Origin: Sedimenticola_A sp040506895
GTDB lineage: Bacteria; Pseudomonadota; Gammaproteobacteria; Chromatiales; Chromatiaceae
NCBI GenBank assembly: GCA_040506895.1
Contig: JBEVVY010000001.1
Coordinates: 496,001 to 560,000 of the forward strand
DNA length: 64,000 nt
Reading direction: 5' to 3'
The notes under the pieces are model-generated. The model was not told the origin of the DNA. It saw only the letters and a program-made list of their open reading frames with translations, and did not search any database. Positions 1-7,379 of this stretch are shown here, one piece after another (the stretch's first letter is position 1; each line of letters opens with the position of its first letter). The translations under genes were made by a program, and so were the position numbers.

Positions 1-1976
1 GGCAGCCGGGTGAGGCTTCGTTTTCCATCATGATTGTCAAAGCCGATGCTGCCTCCCCAGGGCAGCTGAACCGATTTCAACAATCCGCTGGATTCGTGCT
101 GATACCGGGTGGTGTTGTTATCGCCGAAATGGATGCTGCTGATACGGTCACTGGCATCGAATTCGAGCTTGATCGGCTCGCTGAACCGGCTGTCGCTGAT
201 GGTGACCGGATTGCCGAAACGATCCCTGTCGATGGTCTGGTCAGCAGTCTCTGTCGAGATGCGCTGAGTTTCACCCCCCGGGTCGTATTCCAGGGAGATC
301 CTGGTGCCGTCACTGGTGGTGACACGGCTGAGCCGGTCTGCCGGGTCGTATGCGTAGTTGATCTGCTGGCCGCGGCCGTTACGTATCTCGCTTATACGGC
401 CAACGGGGTCGTAGCGGAAGGATTTCTGGGTGACCCCCAGGTCTTTCAGTTCGATCAGCCCCTGGCGGTTGTACCAGAACTGTGATGGGGTGCCGTCGGC
501 CAGTTGAAGCTGACTCAGCTGTCCGCTCTGATCATACTGAAGACTGAGGCGGCTGTTGTCCCCCTCGAGAATCTCGACCAGGCGTTCGTCGTCATCCCAG
601 GTGTAGTGCCTGCTCACACCCTCGTTTTCGATGCGCTTCAGTTGTCCCGCAGGGTCATATTCGTAGCGTGTAAACGTGGTGCCGTTGACCGTCACCGACT
701 CCAGCCGGTCATCCACGTAGTGACGTATCTCTGTATTCACGCCACCCTTGGTGATGCGGCTCTGGCGGCCTTTATCGTCATAGCTGCTCGTCAGGCTCTG
801 CTGATCGACGCCGACGGTTTCGATGCGGTGGCCCTCGAGAGAATAGCGATAACGCTCACTGCCGCCGTCAGGGTTGGTGACCTGGGACAGGCGTCCGATC
901 CTGTCGTACCGGCTGAGGGTCTCCCGGTTCTCCTCGCGTGTCGAGATCTCCCTGCCCAGGCGGTCGTAGTTGATCTCGGTGACCAGGCCGGTGGGTCCGG
1001 TAATGCGTTTCGGGCCGTGACGACCGTTGTCGATGGTGGTGGTGGCGCCATCGCTCCCGGTAACCCGGGTGAGACGCATACGCATGTCATATTCGTAGCG
1101 CTCGGCGCGCCCACTGGAGTCGCTGATCTCCGTGAGTTCACCCTTGTTGCTCATCTGCGAGGTGACGGTAGGCCCGTTCTCGATCGATGAGCTGGTCCAG
1201 CGATGGGCCGGATCGAAGCGGAAGGTGCGGCTTGGCTCGATACCCTTGCGCATCACCACCTCGAGTTCCTTGGCGGAGGCCTGGTAGCTGAACGAGTAAC
1301 GCTCCCTGCCGGCGACACCGGTGACCCGACCCTTCTCGTCGAGTGTCAGTTCAATCCATCTGCCGCCTGGATTCCGGAAACGGTTGATGTGCTGGTTGTC
1401 ATCGTATTCGAAGTGCCAGGTTCCCTGGTGGGTGGTGATCTCGGTGAGCAGACGCTGGGGATTGCGTACAACATTGAACTCGCGCCCGTCGGTTCCGGTG
1501 ATTCGGTTGATGGAGCCGTCGTTTTCATAGGTGAACCGCCAACCCTGGCCGGCCTGGTTGATCACCTCTGTCAGTTGTCCCTTGTCGTCATAGCTGTAGT
1601 CGATGTGGTTGCCACTATCGTCCGAGCGCGAGGTGACCCGGCCGTTTCTGTCCCACTGTACATGCCAGCCGGCCACCAGTCCGTCCGAGGGTACACCCTC
1701 AAGTCGCCAGCCCGTGGCCAGGGCCGGTTTACCGAGACTGCCGTCACGGTATTCCAGGTGCAGGGTCATTTCATAGGGGGAGGGTGCAAACCGGAAAAGT
1801 TCGAAACGGGCTGTCAGTACCCCGTCCGGCATCTCCACCGTGGCCTCGGGTGTGACCTGGATGAGTCCTCCCGAGAGTCCGTACCGGTCGACCAGTTCCG
1901 TCAGCGGAGTGCTCCAGGCGGTGCCGGCAAACAGAAACAGAAGTGCGTAGGCGAAAACCTGACCGATGCGTGTCAT
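1..1976 (-). CDS. YD/RHS-repeat exported protein (partial, runs off left edge)
   Basis: Reading the minus strand from an ATG at 1976 gives about 658 open codons with no stop before the window edge. The protein starts with a signal peptide (hydrophobic run, then AWS). From about residue 110 it consists of repeated YD/RHS-type units such as YSYDDKGQL, YEYDMRMRLTRV, YRYSLEGHRIE, YEYDPAGQLKRI and FRYDPVGRISEI. Such proteins form large beta-cage shells, often around a C-terminal toxin or adhesin domain; that end lies outside the window, so no function can be assigned. A GGGGAAGG ribosome site precedes the ATG. It is third in a minus-strand operon after two secreted proteins, 81 bases downstream of the second. 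Confidence 0.85.
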   Translation of the reverse strand, partial: MTRIGQVFAYALLFLFAGTAWSTPLTELVDRYGLSGGLIQVTPEATVEMPDGVLTARFELFRFAPSPYEMTLHLEYRDGSLGKPALATGWRLEGVPSDGLVAGWHVQWDRNGRVTSRSDDSGNHIDYSYDDKGQLTEVINQAGQGWRFTYENDGSINRITGTDGREFNVVRNPQRLLTEITTHQGTWHFEYDDNQHINRFRNPGGRWIELTLDEKGRVTGVAGRERYSFSYQASAKELEVVMRKGIEPSRTFRFDPAHRWTSSSIENGPTVTSQMSNKGELTEISDSSGRAERYEYDMRMRLTRVTGSDGATTTIDNGRHGPKRITGPTGLVTEINYDRLGREISTREENRETLSRYDRIGRLSQVTNPDGGSERYRYSLEGHRIETVGVDQQSLTSSYDDKGRQSRITKGGVNTEIRHYVDDRLESVTVNGTTFTRYEYDPAGQLKRIENEGVSRHYTWDDDERLVEILEGDNSRLSLQYDQSGQLSQLQLADGTPSQFWYNRQGLIELKDLGVTQKSFRYDPVGRISEIRNGRGQQINYAYDPADRLSRVTTSDGTRISLEYDPGGETQRISTETADQTIDRDRFGNPVTISDSRFSEPIKLEFDASDRISSIHFGDNNTTRYQHESSGLLKSVQLPWGGSIGFDNHDGKRSLTRL

Positions 1977-2057
1977 CTCTACCTTCCCCAGCTGCGGGAA
2001 CCCCCGATCGATTTATTTATGTTGTGATGGGATCGTCCTGGTTCCCTGAATAGCTTT

Positions 2058-2912
2058 TTATCTTCTTGGCTGTACGACCGCCCTGAGATCCATTCTGTTG
2101 GGCGTTACGTGGGTGGGCTCCAGGCGGAAGCCCTTGAATTTCTGTTTCGAAAGCGTCCTGGCAAGCAGGCTCATGGAGTCGGAGTAGTCGATGGTCACTT
2201 CGGCGATGCCGTGACTGAAGCTGACCAGTTCCACCTGGTTGACCCCTTTGACCTTCTTCTCCAGGAATCGCATCAGGTAATCGATATGGCGATAGGAGAC
2301 CAGGCCGGTGAAGTGGAGCAGTTTTTCGTCACCCACTGCGGCACCCGGTGCGACGTCGTCCATGGGTATTCTCGAACTCAGGCGGCTGGCCAGTGTGCCG
2401 ATCGCCTCCTCGATGGCGAGGACACCGCCCTGGACCTCGTCGATATGGGCCTGGACGCCGCTGGCAGATGCGGACGCGATGACCCTCGCATCGCTGTTTC
2501 GAACCACGCGCGCTGTAACCGTCGCATGAATCGATTGAAGCTGGCTGCCGTAGAGCTTGGCGCCCGCCGGCTTGCTGATGGCGGTTCCAACGACGGTGTA
2601 GTCTGCGCCGTATTGCAGTCCGACGGCGGCCGCGGCCTTGTCATCGCCCTCCAGCATGCGCAACCCCTTGGCCTGGGTGATATTGCGCTTTGCGGTATCC
2701 GGGTCGACCACCCGGAACCCGGCATCCTGAAAGTGGTTCATCAGGGCGATTTCGGACTGGTTGGGCTGCTCGAAACCGGTGGTGCCGAAGACCCCCATCA
2801 CTTTCTCCTGCATCACCACCATCAGCTTCGGGGAGAGGGCGGAAGCCTGGCTGGTGAACAGCAGCAGGAGGGTTGAGAACAGAACCGGTAGGTAGCGCTG
2901 CAGGGTGCTCAT
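2058..2912 (-). CDS. Exported protein of unknown function, possibly CsgG/FlgT-like
   Basis: The 284-residue protein begins MSTLQRYLPVLFS and has a clear signal peptide ending near SQASA. I chose this start because its ATG overlaps the TGA of the upstream gene (ATGA) and a GGGAG lies just upstream; the frame stays open further upstream, but over another gene. The middle region (LQYGADYTVVGTAIS, then a stretch predicted as alternating strands and helices) resembles the periplasmic domains of CsgG/FlgT/TolB-like proteins, where a VGADYVVVG-type motif is common. The resemblance is by eye and the assignment tentative. It probably acts in the periplasm or at the outer membrane, and its operon position suggests a job with the RHS-repeat protein that follows. 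Confidence 0.7.
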   Translation of the reverse strand: MSTLQRYLPVLFSTLLLLFTSQASALSPKLMVVMQEKVMGVFGTTGFEQPNQSEIALMNHFQDAGFRVVDPDTAKRNITQAKGLRMLEGDDKAAAAVGLQYGADYTVVGTAISKPAGAKLYGSQLQSIHATVTARVVRNSDARVIASASASGVQAHIDEVQGGVLAIEEAIGTLASRLSSRIPMDDVAPGAAVGDEKLLHFTGLVSYRHIDYLMRFLEKKVKGVNQVELVSFSHGIAEVTIDYSDSMSLLARTLSKQKFKGFRLEPTHVTPNRMDLRAVVQPRR

Positions 2913-3286
2913 TTGATCTCCCATCCCGTGTTTTTGTCGTAGTGCCATCTCGGCCATTGCCAGACCGGTTTCGGGGTATAGCGCGGAATGATCACCGGCG
3001 GTATGCAGTAGGGAGCATAGGGCTGACGCGCGCAGTAGGCCGGTTCGGGAACGCGGGTGTACTCGGGTGGAATGGCCATGGGCGGTGTGGTGTAACGCGG
3101 TGTGCGATCCGGCATCTGGGCCTGGAACTGCTCCCCGTAGCGCAGGGCCTGCTGAATGTGGGCGGGACTGGGTTGCGGGAGTGCCTGGGCCAGCTGGAGC
3201 TCTTCTGCATTGACCGGCGCTGCGGCCATGCCAAGGGCGATCAGGCAGCTGCCTCCCGCCACTACCCGGAAACCTTGAAAAGCCAT
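2909..3286 (-). CDS. Small exported proline-rich hypothetical protein
   Basis: The 125-residue protein starts at MAFQGFRVVAGG, with an AAGGAG site seven bases upstream. A longer frame to 3367 has no such site. A signal peptide ends near VNAEE. The mature part is rich in Pro, Tyr and Arg (PPEYTRVPEPAY, PPVIIPRYTPKP), has two cysteines near the middle (YCARQPYAPYC), and ends in WHYDKNTGWEIK. I do not recognise the family. It is the first gene of the operon with the 284-residue secreted protein (4-base overlap) and the RHS-repeat protein, so a shared envelope role is plausible. Confidence 0.6.
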   Translation of the reverse strand: MAFQGFRVVAGGSCLIALGMAAAPVNAEELQLAQALPQPSPAHIQQALRYGEQFQAQMPDRTPRYTTPPMAIPPEYTRVPEPAYCARQPYAPYCIPPVIIPRYTPKPVWQWPRWHYDKNTGWEIK

Positions 3287-3507
3287 GGACAGTTCTCCTT
3301 GCCTGCGAGGAATTCTCCGTATGAGTATTGCACACACCTGTTCTAAGAATAGATTAAAGCATGCCAATTATTTCGTTTAACTGCGCTGGATCATATCGAT
3401 GGATGCCGCGTGGTAAATGGCATTGCAGCAAAATTGAAAACTGGTCCTGGAAAGGGTGGGCTCCATCCGGGATAATCCCTGTTTTTTTCTCCGGGAGCAT
3501 CCCCTAC

Positions 3508-4428
3508 ATGTGGTTCAAGAACCTCCAGATCTACCGTCTCAGCAAACCTTTCGATCTCTCTCCCGAAGAGCTGCACGAGCAACTGCAGCAGAAAGAGGCG
3601 AGGGCGTGCGGCAGCCTGGAGATGTCCACCCTGGGTTGGGTTCAGCCCCTGGGTCGCAGTGCCGAGTTGTTCACCCATGCCGTGGGGAACTGCATCATGG
3701 TGTGTGCCCAGCGGGAAGAGCGGATACTGCCGGCCGCGGTGGTGCGTGAACACCTGATGGAGAAGGTGGCCACCATCGAGGAGGCCGAGGCGCGCAAGGT
3801 GCGCCGGCGTGAACGGGAGGAGATCAAGGACGAGATCCTCACTGACCTGATGCCCAGGGCATTCACCAAGTCATCGGCCACCTATGCCTATGTCGACACC
3901 AAGGGTGGCTGGCTGGTGGTGGATGCCGCCAGCCCCAAGCGGGCCGAAGAGCTGATCACCCTGTTGCGCGAGACCCTCGGGACCCTGCCGCTCAAGCCCC
4001 TGGAGGTGGCCAACTCTCCGGCGTTGGTGATGACCGCCTGGCTCAAGGGTTTGGAGCCGGCGGCTGATTTCGTGATCCAGGACGAGTGCGAGCTGAGGGA
4101 TATGCTGGAGGAGGGCGGCATCATCCGTTGCCGGCGGCAGGATCTCGAGGGTGAGGAGATCAGGGTTCACCTGGATGCGGGCAAACAGGTGGTGCGCCTG
4201 GCACTGGAGTGGCACGACCGGCTGGCCATGGTGCTCACGGAGGATCTCTCGGTGAAGCGCCTGAAGTTCATGGATGTGATCCAGGAGGAGGCTGCCGAGG
4301 CGGAGACCGAAGACGAGGCTGCGCGGTTCGACGTCGATTTTTCGCTCATGAGCCTGGAGCTGGGTCGCTTTATCCCGCGTCTTGTGGAGATCTTCGGCGG
4401 CTTGCTGGAGGATGATCAGGGCGGATGA
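3508..4428 (+). CDS. rdgC: Recombination-associated protein RdgC
   Basis: RdgC is a ring-shaped, nucleoid-associated double-stranded DNA-binding protein that limits RecA activity. The 306-residue product from MWFKNLQIYRL matches the usual RdgC length of about 303 residues and its typical N-terminus, followed by LGWVQPLG and a central charged helix. The open frame extends 49 codons upstream, but those residues do not look like the family, so the internal ATG at 3508 is preferred. It stands alone, is divergent from the exported-protein operon, and its 3' end overlaps the convergent peroxiredoxin-like gene by 13 bases. Confidence 0.93.
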   Translation: MWFKNLQIYRLSKPFDLSPEELHEQLQQKEARACGSLEMSTLGWVQPLGRSAELFTHAVGNCIMVCAQREERILPAAVVREHLMEKVATIEEAEARKVRRREREEIKDEILTDLMPRAFTKSSATYAYVDTKGGWLVVDAASPKRAEELITLLRETLGTLPLKPLEVANSPALVMTAWLKGLEPAADFVIQDECELRDMLEEGGIIRCRRQDLEGEEIRVHLDAGKQVVRLALEWHDRLAMVLTEDLSVKRLKFMDVIQEEAAEAETEDEAARFDVDFSLMSLELGRFIPRLVEIFGGLLEDDQGG

Positions 4429-5189
4429 GGATCCATCTCGGCTGCAGCGAGCTGGATCTGTTTCAGGGCCTCGATGATATCCGCCGGTTCCATCCGCGCG
4501 GTGTAGTTCTTGTCCACGTAATGGGCCTTGATGATCCCGTCGCGGCCGATGACATAGGTGGCCGGGATGGGCAATAACCAGCTGTCATCGCCATTATGGC
4601 CGGGGATATCCATTCCCCACTCCAGGTAGAGGGGGCGCAGTGTTTCGTACACCTCCATCAGCAGGCCATACTGCCTGGCAATCCGGTTGCCGCGATCACA
4701 CAGCAGGTCCAATCCCGGACCAATCTCTCCGGTATCGAAGCGGTTGTGTTCCGGCAGTTCCGGGGAGACCGCCACAAGCCGTGCACCGGCGGCCGTTATC
4801 TCCGGCAGGGCGCCGGCCAGAGCCCGTATCTCCAGGTTGCAGTAAGGACACCAGGAGCCGCGATAGAAACTCAGTACAACAGGGCCGATGTTGAGAAGCT
4901 GCTTCAGATTTACGCCACGGCCATGGCTGTCCGGAAGGGTAAAGTCGACACAGGCGTCGCCACTGCGCAGGGCTTGAACGCCATAATCCGAATCCATCAG
5001 GCGACGGGAGGCATCCTGCAGAACCTGCTGGGTGGCGGCAGGCAGCTTCTGCATGGAGACTTCCCTGTGCTCGCGGCACAGGTCAGCCAGGCTTTTTTTC
5101 TTCTCGTCCGGCAGCATGTGTACTCGCTTCGCTTCGTCCCAGGTCTCTGTCCGCAGCGCTAGAACCTGAAAACGGAGCTTCCGATCCAA
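4416..5189 (-). CDS. Peroxiredoxin-like protein (AhpC/TSA thioredoxin fold)
   Basis: The 257-residue protein has no export signal and so is probably cytoplasmic. The first 75 residues form a charged helical extension. The thioredoxin fold follows, with the active-site motif FYRGSWCPYCN placing cysteines at about residues 114 and 117. The CxxC with a preceding SW is typical of the PRX-like AhpC/TSA subgroup rather than of classical TxxC peroxiredoxins. PATYVIGRDGIIK near residue 210 is the usual beta-strand after the active site with a cis-proline. Likely role: thiol-dependent peroxide or disulfide reduction. It is convergent with rdgC, overlapping it by 13 bases. Confidence 0.8.
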   Translation of the reverse strand: MDRKLRFQVLALRTETWDEAKRVHMLPDEKKKSLADLCREHREVSMQKLPAATQQVLQDASRRLMDSDYGVQALRSGDACVDFTLPDSHGRGVNLKQLLNIGPVVLSFYRGSWCPYCNLEIRALAGALPEITAAGARLVAVSPELPEHNRFDTGEIGPGLDLLCDRGNRIARQYGLLMEVYETLRPLYLEWGMDIPGHNGDDSWLLPIPATYVIGRDGIIKAHYVDKNYTARMEPADIIEALKQIQLAAAEMDPHPP

Positions 5190-5400
5190 TTCTGTTTATT
5201 ATTGGACTTAAAGCGTAGCAGGAAATTCCAAAATTCCTATGTTTTCTGTGCTGTTAGATGGGAGAGTTAAAGACCCTTGAGAGTTCGTGAAACATTATGA
5301 TCCACGAAATCCGGGTTGGGAAATCACTTTTAAGGGCTTTTTCTGGGTTAGTCGTGGATTAGCGGGGGTATAGAGAAGAAAACGGCTAGGAAGATATTGT
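5190..5400. other. Intergenic stretch with a weak inverted repeat
   Basis: No convincing gene is present. An 8-base inverted pair (ATCCACGA near 5300 and TCGTGGAT near 5352) could fold into an extended hairpin. The stretch joins directly to the dispersed repeat at 5401. Confidence 0.4.
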
Positions 5401-5476
5401 GTAGGGTGGATTAGCGAAGCGTAACCCACAAACAAATTTCGGTTTTGGTGCAATACGCTACGCTATTGCACCCTAC
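5401..5476. repeat. Dispersed bipartite palindromic repeat, copy 1
   Basis: The block starts GTAGGGTG and ends CACCCTAC. One arm holds GGATTAGCGAAGCGTAACCC and the other GTGCAATACGCTACGCTATTGCAC, joined by an AT-rich spacer. The same two-arm unit occurs in the opposite orientation at 60857-60930. The final bases of the copy supply the TAG stop (5473-5475) of the neighbouring sugar-kinase gene. Similar sequences are scattered in many gammaproteobacterial genomes as REP-like elements (recalled, not searched). Confidence 0.8.
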
Positions 5477-6753
5477 ATACTGTTTCTGGCCAGCAGGGCG
5501 ACCCCGAATGCGGCCTGCTGATGCTTGCAGGTATGGACCGGAACCCCCAGTCTGCGCTCGCGGATCACCCGCCAGGGCTCGTTGAGTGCACCGCCGCCTA
5601 TGGAGAAGACCTCGGCCAGTGGAGGTGCCCCCAGCGTTTCCAGAAGCCTGTAACCCTGATGCTCGATACCGCTCATCCCTTCCAGCAGCCCCTGGAAGAA
5701 GATGGCGTCGTCCCCCGGTCTCGGTTCCAGGCGGGGCAGCATGTCCGGGTCGTTGACCGGGAATCGCTCGCCGGGGGCAGGCAGGGGGTAGTAGTCCAGG
5801 CCGCTCTCCCGGTCGGGATCGAGTTGCCGGGTCAGCTGCTCGATCCTGTCGTCGCTGAAAAATTTCCGCAGTACCGTGCCGCCACTGTTCGAAGCGCCAC
5901 CGGCCAGCCATCGGTCGCCCAGGGGTTGGCTGTAGATGCCGTAACGGGGGGCTGAGACCGGTTTGTCCGAAAGGATCTTCAGCACCATGGTGCTGCCCAG
6001 GGAGGTGACCGCCTGGCCCGGCCTGCTGATGCCTGAAGCGAGCACCGCGGCAGTGCTGTCGGTGGTGCCTGCAACCACGCGGGTCTCTGCCGGAAAGCCC
6101 AGCTTCTGGGCAAGCGCCTGGTCCAGCCTGCCCACGGTTGTCCCGGCAGGGAATACTTCGGGCAGCCACTCCAGGGGGAAGCCAAACCGCTCCATCCAGT
6201 CGGGCCAACGCCTCTCGACGGGGTCGTAGCCCAGTTTCAGGCAGTTGTTGGGGTCGCTGAAGCCGTAGTGGCCGCAGAGCCTGCCACTGATCCAGTCCGC
6301 CTGGTGGAGAACATGGGAAACCCTGTCGCTTTCCGTGCTGTCGGCGAGAAGCAGGAACTTGGCCAGGCTGGAGTTGGCCGAGTGCACGCTGCTCAGGGGG
6401 TCCGCGATGGCTGCGATCCTGTCGGTGTATTCCCGGGCACTGGTGTCGTCATACATCAGTGCCGGTGTGAGGGGGGTGCCCTGGTCATCGGTCAGCAGAA
6501 CGGTGGACGAGGTGCCGTCCACCGCTATGGCGGCAGGCGTGTGATCAGTGAGTGCGTGGGCCGTTTGCTGAAGCAGCTGTTCTACAGCATTCCACCAATT
6601 TTCCGGGTCCTGGCAGGATTGCCCCGGCGTATCGCTTTGGGAGGGGGGGAGGTCGGACTTGAGCTCCAGCAGGGGCGTCTCGTCCGCGTCGATGGCGATG
6701 ACCCGGCACCCGGAGGTGCCGAGGTCGATGCCGATGAAGGCCTGCTTAATCAT
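5473..6753 (-). CDS. FGGY-family carbohydrate kinase, D-ribulose-kinase-like
   Basis: The 426-residue protein has the FGGY kinase layout. The N-terminal actin-like domain starts GIDLGTSGCRVIAID and is followed by AVDGTSSTVLL. The C-terminal domain holds GTTDSTAAVLASG, SLGSTMVLK and the adenosine motif SIGGGALNEPWR. It is shorter than xylulokinase or glycerol kinase (about 490-500). The compact length and GTSGCR start match the D-ribulose kinase subgroup known from cyanobacteria and plants. The expected reaction is ATP-dependent phosphorylation of a pentulose in the cytoplasm. The substrate is inferred. The stop codon lies inside a dispersed repeat, so the last residues may differ from relatives. 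queF follows upstream on the same strand, 24 bases away. Confidence 0.8.
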   Translation of the reverse strand: MIKQAFIGIDLGTSGCRVIAIDADETPLLELKSDLPPSQSDTPGQSCQDPENWWNAVEQLLQQTAHALTDHTPAAIAVDGTSSTVLLTDDQGTPLTPALMYDDTSAREYTDRIAAIADPLSSVHSANSSLAKFLLLADSTESDRVSHVLHQADWISGRLCGHYGFSDPNNCLKLGYDPVERRWPDWMERFGFPLEWLPEVFPAGTTVGRLDQALAQKLGFPAETRVVAGTTDSTAAVLASGISRPGQAVTSLGSTMVLKILSDKPVSAPRYGIYSQPLGDRWLAGGASNSGGTVLRKFFSDDRIEQLTRQLDPDRESGLDYYPLPAPGERFPVNDPDMLPRLEPRPGDDAIFFQGLLEGMSGIEHQGYRLLETLGAPPLAEVFSIGGGALNEPWRVIRERRLGVPVHTCKHQQAAFGVALLARNSM

Positions 6754-6777
6754 GGGGTCGGAGCAGGTTCTTCCGGC

Positions 6778-7167
6778 TCAAGGCAGATTGACTGCCACTT
6801 CGGGATCCCAGCCCTCGGCCCGGTGTTCGGCCACCACGGTGGTGTAGATACCGCCACGGACATTGAAATCTGCGGAGAGGCGCATGAAACGGGGCTGGGT
6901 GACCGCGACCAGGTCGTTGAGGATCTGGTTGGTGACCGCCTCGTGAAAGGCCCCCTCGTCGCGGAAGGACCAGACATACATCTTCAGGGACTTCAGCTCA
7001 ACGCAGAGCTTGTCGGCGATATACTCCAGGGTCAGCTCCGCGAAGTCGGGCTGACCGGTCTTGGGGCAGAGGCAGGTGAATTCGGGGACCCGGATGCGGA
7101 TGGTGAAGTCGCGATCCTGTTGCGGGTTTTCAAAGGTTTCCAGCGTTTTACTGGGCTGGCTGGGCAT
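6778..7167 (-). CDS. queF: NADPH-dependent 7-cyano-7-deazaguanine reductase (type I QueF)
   Basis: QueF reduces preQ0 to preQ1 in the queuosine tRNA-modification pathway. The 129-residue length is that of the single-domain type I enzyme. The family signature is present: PEFTCLCPKTGQPDFA near residues 29-44, where Cys34 is the expected thioimide nucleophile, and the NADPH/substrate motif ELKSLKMYVWSFRDEG at about residues 57-72. The FHEAVTNQIL segment is also typical. It lies directly upstream of the FGGY kinase on the same strand and divergent from smc. Confidence 0.95.
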   Translation of the reverse strand: MPSQPSKTLETFENPQQDRDFTIRIRVPEFTCLCPKTGQPDFAELTLEYIADKLCVELKSLKMYVWSFRDEGAFHEAVTNQILNDLVAVTQPRFMRLSADFNVRGGIYTTVVAEHRAEGWDPEVAVNLP

Positions 7168-7379
7168 AGGGTTGCTCCGGAGTCAGGGTTGTGGAAAATG
7201 GGGCGATTATACGCAACTTCCAATAGGGCCTGAAGTGGGCGTGGCTGCGGGTTGTCCATTAATTGGACAATACAGATATAAAAATAATTAAATCATATGG
7301 TTACGATGTTTAGTTAAAGTGTGTTTCAGGTTTGTTTTTTCCTTGTCACCGTGAGCCTCTGCGGGTATCTTAGCGACCC

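Noticed and set aside
30..2027. Three long plus-strand open frames at 30-485, 504-1190 and 1203-2027
   Set aside because: They mirror the minus-strand YD/RHS-repeat gene, whose translation shows clear family repeats; it runs off the window edge and so is easily missed.
2912..3335. Longer N-terminus (to 3335) for the 284-residue exported protein
   Set aside because: It overlaps a gene with its own signal peptide and ribosome site, while the internal ATG has ATGA coupling and starts a signal peptide.
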